From Clostridiales bacterium (lineage in GTDB: Bacteria; Bacillota; Clostridia; Peptostreptococcales; Anaerovoracaceae), in assembly GCA_009778415.1 (NCBI GenBank), contig WRJV01000302.1:1-14074 (forward strand): DNA of 14,074 nt. The letters are read 5' to 3'. The translations under genes were made by a program, and so were the position numbers. The notes under the pieces are model-generated. The model was not told the origin of the DNA, did not search any database, and was given only the letters and a program-made list of their open reading frames with translations. Each line of letters starts with the position of its first letter. Positions within the stretch are counted from its first letter, which is position 1. This document shows, one piece after another, positions 1-6,318 of the stretch.

Positions 1-1099
1 TGCCCGGCTTGCAGGTTAGCTTCACCGACAGCCCGCCGGCGGCACCTTCGGTGGCTATGCCGTGGCCTGCGTAATCAGGCGGGTCAACCTCTGCCGCCAG
101 TGAAGGCGGGACTGCGCCGTCGCCGATTATCTTTATTTCTTTTCGCTCACGGTCCACATGCTGAAGGTCGCCGTAGTAGACGGGGCTGCCCGACAATTTC
201 ATCAGCAGGAACACCGTCATGGCGGTGTTGAAGTCCGAAAGGGTAGACGTGGGCACTCCGTCGTCCAGCATCATGCTCTGCGCAAAGCAAGTCGCGCTGT
301 AGTCGTCGCCCAGGCCGGGGAAAGACTGGATGGTGTAGAAATCGAATTCGTATTTGGCCACAAGCTTCTTTAGAGCCAAGTACAGCGATATGGAGCGCTT
401 TGCGCTCTCGTCCATATCCGGCAGGTGCGAAAACGATTTGAGCAAGCGCCGCTTGCCTTCCTCAAGCTCGGCGCCCGTGATTGACCTGGCTGTTTCCAGC
501 AGCTCCGTGGTGTCGTAGGAGTCGATGTCTACGCCGAACATCCGCATCCACTGGGACGGGTCTGCCACGCCGCAGGTCTGCCCCATGCCGCGCCCGCCAA
601 AGACACCTATTGTAGACATGTTCAGCATGTTTTTCAGTTCGGCAGCCCGGGCGAAAGCGGTTATCTTCGCCAGTTGCGCTTCGTCGTCTGCTGCCCCGTA
701 CACGAAAGCATGGGGGATGCCCACTTCGAGCAGGGCGCCGTGCAGAACCAGCCCGCCCACAGGGCGCCAGCCCTGGGAGCCCGGGTGTGTCCATATCAGC
801 ACGGGCTTGCCGGACGCGGCGAAATCGCGGACGGCGGCGGTCAGGTGCGCGGCCCAAACCCACGTGCCGCTGAAAAGGACGAGGCAGTCGATGCTTTCGT
901 CATGCTTGAATTTTAATAGCGCCTCTTTCGCTTCCTTCTTCGAAGCGACCACTATGTCGTGTGTTACAAGGGAAAGCCCCTTGCTTTCAAGTGCTTTCAT
1001 GCTGCGGTCAATCAGTGCTTCGTCGATGAACGGCTGCCCGCTTGGGTCAAGCAGCCCGTCCTTGTGTACTCCATAAACAATAAATCCTACTTTTGCCAT
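1..1099 (-). CDS. L-fucose/L-arabinose isomerase-family protein (3' end outside window)
   Basis: The reading frame is open from ATG at 1099 to the left edge (366 residues visible of roughly 450-480 expected). The start at 1099 is preferred because GGAGG (1113-1109) lies 8 nt upstream; an in-frame ATG at 1114 overlaps that ribosome site. The protein resembles the short FucI-like isomerases (COG2407 type): an N-terminal Rossmann-like part, a GVFGGRGMG turn near residues 165-173, and a central block (about 260-315) with GDDYSATCFAQS and PVYYGDLQ. In E. coli FucI the metal ligands are Glu337 and Asp361, 24 residues apart; here Asp311 matches Asp361, but the position 24 residues earlier is Leu287. 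The third ligand, His528 in E. coli, would lie beyond the window. These enzymes interconvert aldoses and ketoses. The gene follows the aldolase with a short gap, so it is probably the second gene of one operon. Fold family is fairly sure; substrate is unknown. Confidence 0.82.
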   Translation of the reverse strand, partial: MAKVGFIVYGVHKDGLLDPSGQPFIDEALIDRSMKALESKGLSLVTHDIVVASKKEAKEALLKFKHDESIDCLVLFSGTWVWAAHLTAAVRDFAASGKPVLIWTHPGSQGWRPVGGLVLHGALLEVGIPHAFVYGAADDEAQLAKITAFARAAELKNMLNMSTIGVFGGRGMGQTCGVADPSQWMRMFGVDIDSYDTTELLETARSITGAELEEGKRRLLKSFSHLPDMDESAKRSISLYLALKKLVAKYEFDFYTIQSFPGLGDDYSATCFAQSMMLDDGVPTSTLSDFNTAMTVFLLMKLSGSPVYYGDLQHVDRERKEIKIIGDGAVPPSLAAEVDPPDYAGHGIATEGAAGGLSVKLTCKPG

Positions 1100-1126
1100 C
1101 AGTTTACCCTCCATAATAAGATGATT

Positions 1127-2131
1127 TTACAAATACCACATGTCCAAAAATGAACGCACCATTTTTTTCATTTCCATAAATACGATGTCCTGCCGCCACA
1201 TGGTGGCGAAGTGCGAAATGCTGGCTTGGCTGCTTTCCCGCGTCTTCTCCGTGAGCAGGTCTTCCGCAATGAGCCCGTCCACAGCGGCAGGCCCTCCGGC
1301 TTTCACGGCGTTGCGTACCATTTCACGCATCAGCACAGGCGAGGAGTCCCGCTCAAGCATGGTCCATATGTTGACTTTGCAGATGCCGTCGCCGAATATG
1401 CCGCGCACTTGGTCCTGTGGAACGGAGGAAAGGCCGTGCAGCACGATCCTCGTGCCGATCAAGTCCCTTATCTTCCGTGCGGCGTCGCCCGCGTAGTGCA
1501 GCTCTTGCGCAGAAGCGCGGTGTTCGGTGCCTAGGTTTGCAACGACCAAGTCGGCTCCGGTCTCGCCGTAGTACCGCAAGGCGTCTTCGGGCGCAGTCAA
1601 CGCGTTGTGGACGCTGCCGCCCGCATCGAATATCTCGTCGCAGGCGCCTTCGATCAGTATCCGCCCCTTCATTTTCTCGGTGAAAGCAGTCGTTTTTCGA
1701 ATATTTTCTTCAAAGGGCAATGCAGAGGCGTCGTACATGATCGAGGAGTAGGCAGACAAATCCGAATCCAGCAGCTCCGCATCGAGGTCGTGCTGCACAT
1801 GGTCGAGATGTATAAGGACGTCAACGTTTGGAAACGGCCCGCCTGGACCTGCCAGCACTCCGGCGTCAGCACGGAACAGATTTAAGCCCGTGTCCCACCG
1901 GCGCGTGTGCGTGTAATGCCGCGACTGCGGGCGCTGGCCGTATTGGACGGTGATTGCCAGCGTAACAGGGACGCTGGGCAAGCCGCGCTGTTCCGCGAAT
2001 TCCTGCGCGGCTGACAGCACTGCCTCGGTTGTTGTCAGGTTTTCGCTGCAAAAACAGGGTATCACCCATTTTTTTTCAGCAGCCTGCGCGTAAATTTCTT
2101 TTACATGGGAAAAATCTGTAATGATTGCCAT
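1127..2131 (-). CDS. Class II (zinc-dependent) fructose-bisphosphate aldolase family protein, divergent
   Basis: A 334-residue protein of the FbaA/GatY/KbaY TIM-barrel family, which cleaves ketose phosphates (or related substrates) by a zinc-dependent aldol reaction. Visible landmarks are HLDH (108-111, catalytic Asp110 and zinc His111), SSIMYDAS plus LPFEENI (129-144), His204 in GTEH, His232 in LHG, and the phosphate-site-like KVNIWT (252-257). All three zinc histidines are present. Two motifs depart from the norm: the usual EAELG is IEGACD (160-165), keeping the first Glu but losing the second, and the usual HGG(S/T)G is HGLSS. This suggests an uncommon substrate rather than glycolytic fructose-bisphosphate. 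The start is ATG 2131 with GAGG (2144-2141) 9 nt upstream. A strong promoter lies just upstream, and the isomerase-like gene follows about 27 nt after the stop, so the pair probably belongs to one sugar degradation pathway. Confidence 0.85.
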   Translation of the reverse strand: MAIITDFSHVKEIYAQAAEKKWVIPCFCSENLTTTEAVLSAAQEFAEQRGLPSVPVTLAITVQYGQRPQSRHYTHTRRWDTGLNLFRADAGVLAGPGGPFPNVDVLIHLDHVQHDLDAELLDSDLSAYSSIMYDASALPFEENIRKTTAFTEKMKGRILIEGACDEIFDAGGSVHNALTAPEDALRYYGETGADLVVANLGTEHRASAQELHYAGDAARKIRDLIGTRIVLHGLSSVPQDQVRGIFGDGICKVNIWTMLERDSSPVLMREMVRNAVKAGGPAAVDGLIAEDLLTEKTRESSQASISHFATMWRQDIVFMEMKKMVRSFLDMWYL

Positions 2132-2174
2132 TGCTGGTTACCTCAAATCTGAAATATACTTCGTACCGATGTAT

Positions 2175-2203
2175 ATTGTATAGCTTTTTTCACAAAATGT
2201 CAA
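2175..2203 (-). promoter_or_regulatory. Sigma-A type promoter of the aldolase-isomerase operon
   Basis: On the minus strand, a perfect -35 TTGACA (2203-2198), a 17-nt spacer and -10 TACAAT (2180-2175) precede the aldolase start by about 44 nt. The -35 box begins in the last T residues of the upstream terminator, so termination and re-initiation are back to back. Confidence 0.75.
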
Positions 2204-2226
2204 AAAAAATCCTCGGGTTAGCCGAG
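2202..2226 (-). terminator. Rho-independent terminator downstream of structured repeat 1
   Basis: On the minus strand, CTCGG (2226-2222), loop CTAAC, CCGAG (2216-2212), then GA and eight T residues (2209-2202). It would end transcription coming from the structured-RNA/IS remnant region before the aldolase promoter. The stem is only 5 bp, but the T tract is strong. Confidence 0.65.
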
Positions 2227-2316
2227 CAAAATAACAAGAACGATAGATCAAAAATGCGCATTTGATTCAGTATGTTTTGTATCAGACTGCATTGCTGACT
2301 GTGCTTAATGCGAATT

Positions 2317-2490
2317 GGAAGATGGCATACAATAGAATTTGGAACGGAACTGCCAACGCAAAAGCAACATCCGATGAAAATTTCCATCGGATGCATTACT
2401 CTCATTTGTAGGATACTCCTTTGGCTGTCCGTCCGGTCTGCCCGGTCTTCCTACACATATAATATACCACACCTATTTCAGAATTTCAAT
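2317..2490 (-). repeat. Structured repeat copy 1 (probable RNA element)
   Basis: About 174 bp that aligns along its whole length with 2970-3142 at roughly three quarters identity by eye. Read on the minus strand it starts in the last codons of a broken ORF (ending AIEILK, stop at 2473-2475) and then holds a 7-bp stem (2455-2449 with 2413-2407), a conserved AGCCAAAGGAGTA segment, a perfect 9-bp hairpin (2393-2385 with 2376-2368), and GTTGGCAGTTCC. TTGGC at 2421-2425 and GCCAA at 2352-2356 (plus-strand reading) could form a long-range pairing or pseudoknot. Single-base indels relative to the other copy break the reading frame, which argues against a conserved peptide. Function unknown. Confidence 0.7.
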
Positions 2491-2876
2491 TGCACGTTGC
2501 CTACCCAGCGGGCTTTCCCGTTCCATTTCTTCCGCTGACGGTTGCTTGGCTTCATAATAAAAGCTTGTTCGGTTTGCTGCGAGCAGTTCGCACTGGCGCT
2601 TTATTGTAAGGGCCTCATCGTTTGAAACTGCTGTAGCCGCTTCTTTCTTCCCAACCAGGCCCCAAAATTTGACCATGCTTCTTTTTTAGAATCCTTCTCT
2701 ATCTTGTTTTGCGAGAACACCCTCGCGGCATTCTCAATGAACTCCCGCTTCCAGTTTTGAAGCTGATTTTTGGTGATGTTCTCCCTGCTGGCTGTTTCAC
2801 TGATACTCAATTCCTCTTTTAGAATCTCAAGCACGATTTTTGCGTTGTGTTCCGGCGAATACTTGTCCTTCTCCAT
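2473..2876 (-). pseudogene. IS3-family transposase remnant (OrfA plus start of OrfB)
   Basis: ATG at 2876, with GGAG (2886-2883) 6 nt upstream, opens an OrfA-type protein beginning MEKDKYSPEHNAKIVLEILK. It contains the helix-turn-helix typical of IS3 OrfA (SISETASRENITKNQLQNWK, then FIENAARVFS). The normal leucine-zipper tail is missing and the frame ends at 2601. In a shifted frame at about 2615-2510 there is the beginning of OrfB: TIKRQCELLAANRTSFYYEA followed by KQPSAEE. The OrfB frame then runs into unrelated codons and stops at 2473, so the catalytic DDE domain is gone. The element cannot encode a working transposase. It lies between the two structured repeats and may have inserted near them or been caught in a deletion. 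Confidence 0.8.
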
Positions 2877-2969
2877 TTTTGACTCCTTTTCCGGCGATAT
2901 CATCGCCCGATATTTGGAGATCGCAATATGCAGTTGATAATGTGCAGCGCGTATTCGGGAAAGCAAACC

Positions 2970-3142
2970 GGAAGACGGCATACAACCGAATTGGATCGGA
3001 ACTGCCAACAAAACAAGAAATATCCGATGGAGGTCCACCGGATATTTTACTCTCATTTGTAGGGTACTCCTTTGGCTATCCATCCGAACTGCCCGGTCTC
3101 CCTACAAAGATAATAGTAACACATCTATTTTTGGATTTCAAC
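2970..3142 (-). repeat. Structured repeat copy 2 (probable RNA element), 3' of the nuclease gene
   Basis: Diverged second copy of 2317-2490. On the minus strand it begins over the last codons and stop of the CdiA_C-like gene (ending VVEIQK, stop 3125-3127). It then has a 9-bp stem (3108-3100 with 3064-3056), the same AGCCAAAGGAGTA segment, an 11-bp hairpin (3045-3035 with 3030-3020), and GTTGGCAGTTCC. Both stems survive sequence change: the closing pair 3064/3100 is G:C where copy 1 has A:T, and 3021/3044 is T:A where copy 1 has C:G. Pair 3027/3038 is A/C on the plus strand but G-U on the minus strand, so the minus strand is probably the RNA. Confidence 0.7.
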
Positions 3143-3550
3143 AACTTTTTCAAATTTGTCGATTATGATGACCTTTTTAATAGCAGTACGCTTTTTCATC
3201 TCGATTAGCACCTTTTTCTCAATATCCTCAAACTTGAGTTTTGTCCGGCGCGTATCAATAACAATATTCTTTGCTTGTTTTGAAGCCCGTCGAAATTGGG
3301 CGCCTATCGTGGATTTCGATGTACCACTCGGACACTTTATCTCCCATTCAACACCAAGCATTGCAATATCTGCGGATTTGCGCTTATAGTCATCAAGAGG
3401 TATAAGAAATTCAACTATGCTTTGGAAGTGACGAGCCAGAACCATTGCCGTGTCTACCTCGTGCGGTTCAGGCGGATTTGGATGACTTGCAGGGATTATG
3501 ACCTGACCGGGATTCAGTTGCTTGTCCTTTTTCTTTCTCATAAAATACAT
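3125..3550 (-). CDS. CdiA_C-like small nuclease-fold protein (PD-(D/E)xK), orphan toxin-like
   Basis: A 141-residue protein (138 if ATG 3541 is used) resembling the tRNA-nuclease CdiA C-terminal domain family, which is found both as tips of contact-dependent inhibition toxins and as small stand-alone genes in Bacillota. Seen here: a basic N-terminus (MRKKKDK), a PPEPHEVDTA segment with Glu31, Asp61 in KSADIAMLG, and Glu70-Ile-Lys72 in GVEWEIKCPSG, the expected D...ExK metal site. A conserved TIGAQFRRASKQAKNIVID helix/strand follows, with a terminal IKKVIIID strand. All catalytic residues of the motif are present, so it may be active. No immunity-type gene lies beside it; the structured repeat begins on its stop codon. 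No good ribosome site is visible, and a TATAAT overlaps the first ATG (3554-3549), so the shorter start is plausible. Nuclease activity and RNA target are inferred. Confidence 0.7.
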   Translation of the reverse strand: MYFMRKKKDKQLNPGQVIIPASHPNPPEPHEVDTAMVLARHFQSIVEFLIPLDDYKRKSADIAMLGVEWEIKCPSGTSKSTIGAQFRRASKQAKNIVIDTRRTKLKFEDIEKKVLIEMKKRTAIKKVIIIDKFEKVVEIQK

Positions 3551-3626
3551 TATACCCGTGGAAGCCCCAAAATGATAGTTGTTTTTGGAACTGAGCAGAA
3601 AAATAAGAACGCATGTTTATTTTTTG

Positions 3627-3668
3627 CTTGACGTTTCTATTGTGGTCAAGTATAATAATAGTCAAGAC
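3627..3668 (+). promoter_or_regulatory. Promoter of the fused methyltransferase gene with overlapping inverted repeat
   Basis: TTGACG (3628-3633), a 17-nt spacer and TATAAT (3651-3656) form a near-consensus vegetative promoter. CTTGAC (3627-3632) and GTCAAG (3645-3650) make an inverted repeat spanning the -35 and the spacer, and GTCAAG recurs at 3661-3666 just after the -10. This arrangement would suit a repressor or methyltransferase autoregulation; the operator role is inferred. Confidence 0.65.
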
Positions 3669-3701
3669 AGAAGCTAGATATGAAAACGGAGGAATATCAA
3701 G

Positions 3702-6284
3702 TTGCTTAGAGATAAAAGCCTTACATATATATCATTGTTTAGTTCAGCAGGCATCGGCTGTCATGGCTTCAATATGGAAAATTATTATTGCGTTGCGACA
3801 AATGAAGTATTAGCAAAGCGTATGGATATTCAGAAATTCAATAAAAAGTGTGAACTTGAGTCAGGGTATATAGTAGGTGATTTATCAGCACCATATGTAA
3901 AGGAAAAAATTTACGACGAAATACTGAAATGGGAAGCAATAGGTAACGATAGGATAGATGTTGTGATAGCTACGCCACCTTGCCAAGGTATGAGCGTAAT
4001 CAATCATAAGAAAAATGCCAAAGAAATTAATAGGAATAGTCTTGTGGTTGAGTCAGTAGAAATTGTTAGAGAAATAAAACCTCGCTTTTTCATATTTGAA
4101 AATGTGACGGCATTTCAAAAAACACTGTGCATTACGCCAGACGAAAAAGCTATGCCTGTCGGCGACTATATAAGGGAAGCTTTGGGGCGTGACTACACAA
4201 TTACAGGACGTATAATAAATTTCATGAATTATGGGTCTAACTCATCGAGAACACGAACAGTAATCATTGGCGTTGATAAAAGATACAAGAACAATATCAC
4301 TCCTTTTGAGTTGTTTCCTGAATATCGACCAGAAAAAACATTGCGTGACGTCATATATGCTTTTCCGAAATTAGATTGGGGTGAAATCAACGAGAATGAT
4401 TTTTACCATGCGTTTAGAACATACGACCCACGAATGAGAAATTGGATTCAGGATTTAAAACAAGGAGAATCTGCTTTTGATAATGCCGAACCGGCAAACA
4501 GGCCTCATAAGCTTGTAGACGGCAAAATTGTAGAAAATATCCGCAAAAATAGAGATAAATACACAAGGCAGAATTGGGACAGGTTTATTCAGTGCATACA
4601 TACACGAAACGACCAACTCGCTGCACAAAACACTATTCACCCTGAGCAAGATAGAGTGTTTAGTGTTCGGGAATTGATGGAAATGATGACAATTCCTGAG
4701 CAATTCAAGTGGGCAGATAAAGATATTAACGAATTGAATGCACTAACAATCGGTGAGAAACGTTCTTTATATAAAGCACATGAAGTGAATATAAGACAAT
4801 GCATTGGGGAAGCTGTACCCACCGAAATTATACGTCAAATTGCTAGCAACATCAAAACATGCCTATCAAGGAAGATATGTGATCCTTTAGAAATCAATAC
4901 GATGATAAGCCGATACAAACTAGGTGACAAGTTTTACTTAAGGGAGTTTATTAAGGCTAACCCTTTCAACTATGATGTTGCATCTCTTATGAGAATTACT
5001 GAATTATGCAATGCCAAACGCGATGAAAATGCAGCTTTTTACACAAATAAATTTATTGTGAATGAAATAATGAGTGTGCTGCCAAGCTACAACAAGGAAG
5101 AGATTCGGATCGTTGAGCCTTCTGTTGGTGCAGGAAGTTTTATCCCATTCTTGCTTAAAAAGTACGAAGACATACCGCATGTCATATTGGATGTTGTTGA
5201 CATAGATAAGGAAAGCATAGAATCTCTAAAGCTGATCCTTGAGAAAGTCAACTTACCGAACAATTTTGCAATCAATATAATATGCCACGATTTTCTTAAA
5301 TTGGATTTACCAAATAGATATGACCTTGCGATTGGCAATCCACCTTTTACAAAGTTGAAAAGCCGATCGGTTGACATGGAATACTATCTTGAGCAAAACA
5401 CAAATAAGCAGACAACTAATCTTTCAGAAATGTTTTTGGAAAAATGCATAAAGCATAGTGACTGTGTTGCATTAGTTCTCAATAAGACAATACTTAGCAC
5501 AGATGAATTCAAAGAAACGAGGAACTTGCTGCGAGATATGCGGATAGAAACTATTATTGATTTTGGAAGATATGGCTTTACGGGTGTATCAATTGAAACG
5601 ATGTGCCTAACGGTCTATCCCAAACAGAAACCTCGGAACACACTTGTTTATAACATGAAACACAACAAAAAATACAATCATGAGCAATCATACATTACAG
5701 ACAGAAAATTTCCTTATTTTTTGATATATAGAGATGAGTTGTTTGATAACGTCGCTGGTAAACTTGATTTTGATGTGTTTTCAGTATTTAGGGACAGGCA
5801 AATAACAAAAGCAGTTACAACGACAGAACAGTCGCCAGATGCACTTTGGGTAGTGAAGGCAAGGAATATTGATGACGACGGCCGGGGAGTAACAAATATT
5901 GTTGATTATGATGTATATTTGCACGAGGAAGTTGCAAAAAAACTTTCTGTGTACAAATACGTAAATAATGCTGACGTTTACCTGACACCAAATATGACAT
6001 ACAACCCCAGAGTAATTGAAAACCTTTCAAATACTATCCCAGATGGCTCGGTGGCAGTTCTAGTTCCCAAGAAACCGCTATCCCTCACTGACAAACAAAA
6101 AGCCTATTTTGCAACTGAAGAATATCGGCGTTTTTATAGAATTGCAAGAAACCTTTCAACTCAATCAATCAACGTTGACAAAACAAGTGTTTTCTTTTAT
6201 GGAGTATTAAGGGATGACAACAAATTTAAATCAGTAGTCGCAGGAATAAAAATAAACTATAAAGGCATAGAGCAAGCAGGTTAA
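3702..6284 (+). CDS. Fused bifunctional DNA methyltransferase: m5C domain + m6A domain
   Basis: An 860-residue protein joining two DNA methyltransferases that use S-adenosylmethionine. Residues 1-385 form a complete C5-cytosine enzyme: motif I LFSSAGIG (12-19), catalytic Cys94 in TPPCQG (motif IV), ENV (133-135, motif VI), SRTR (182-185, motif VIII), a recognition region around 200-315, RVFSVREL (318-325, motif IX) and QCIGEAVP (366-373, motif X). Residues about 400-860 form an N6-adenine enzyme: FYTN (446-449, motif X), VEPSVGAGSF (471-480, motif I), catalytic NPPF (546-549), and a long C-terminal recognition region. Such fusions are known in Alw26I/Esp3I-like type IIS systems, where each half methylates one strand of an asymmetric site. 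The start is TTG 3702, with GGAGG (3688-3692) 9 nt upstream. The gene is AT-rich compared with its flanks, so likely transferred. No endonuclease gene is recognisable beside it. Confidence 0.9.
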   Translation: MLRDKSLTYISLFSSAGIGCHGFNMENYYCVATNEVLAKRMDIQKFNKKCELESGYIVGDLSAPYVKEKIYDEILKWEAIGNDRIDVVIATPPCQGMSVINHKKNAKEINRNSLVVESVEIVREIKPRFFIFENVTAFQKTLCITPDEKAMPVGDYIREALGRDYTITGRIINFMNYGSNSSRTRTVIIGVDKRYKNNITPFELFPEYRPEKTLRDVIYAFPKLDWGEINENDFYHAFRTYDPRMRNWIQDLKQGESAFDNAEPANRPHKLVDGKIVENIRKNRDKYTRQNWDRFIQCIHTRNDQLAAQNTIHPEQDRVFSVRELMEMMTIPEQFKWADKDINELNALTIGEKRSLYKAHEVNIRQCIGEAVPTEIIRQIASNIKTCLSRKICDPLEINTMISRYKLGDKFYLREFIKANPFNYDVASLMRITELCNAKRDENAAFYTNKFIVNEIMSVLPSYNKEEIRIVEPSVGAGSFIPFLLKKYEDIPHVILDVVDIDKESIESLKLILEKVNLPNNFAINIICHDFLKLDLPNRYDLAIGNPPFTKLKSRSVDMEYYLEQNTNKQTTNLSEMFLEKCIKHSDCVALVLNKTILSTDEFKETRNLLRDMRIETIIDFGRYGFTGVSIETMCLTVYPKQKPRNTLVYNMKHNKKYNHEQSYITDRKFPYFLIYRDELFDNVAGKLDFDVFSVFRDRQITKAVTTTEQSPDALWVVKARNIDDDGRGVTNIVDYDVYLHEEVAKKLSVYKYVNNADVYLTPNMTYNPRVIENLSNTIPDGSVAVLVPKKPLSLTDKQKAYFATEEYRRFYRIARNLSTQSINVDKTSVFFYGVLRDDNKFKSVVAGIKINYKGIEQAG

Positions 6285-6318
6285 GTAGGGATTGGAAGTT
6301 GTATCAAAGGAGAATCGC

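Noticed and set aside
525..1076. 183-codon plus-strand frame opposite the isomerase-like gene
   Set aside because: The minus-strand frame encodes a recognisable FucI-like protein across the same bases; the plus frame has no recognisable motif.
2601..3083. Longer OrfA frame starting at ATG 3083 within structured repeat 2
   Set aside because: The transposase similarity begins at MEKDKYSPEH (ATG 2876), which has its own GGAG site. The extra N-terminal part reads through the repeat, and the other repeat copy has frame-breaking indels.
2317..3142. The repeat pair considered as a CRISPR array
   Set aside because: Only two copies of about 174 bp separated by a transposase remnant; the units are too long and too diverged and there are no regular spacers.
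3681..3710. Nine-codon leader peptide (MKTEEYQVA) overlapping the methyltransferase start
   Set aside because: No ribosome site precedes its ATG, and the GGAGG inside it is well placed for the TTG start at 3702, so it is probably chance.
6292..6318. TTG start nine codons upstream for the RNA ligase
   Set aside because: No ribosome site precedes it, while ATG 6319 has AAAGGAG at 6-nt spacing.
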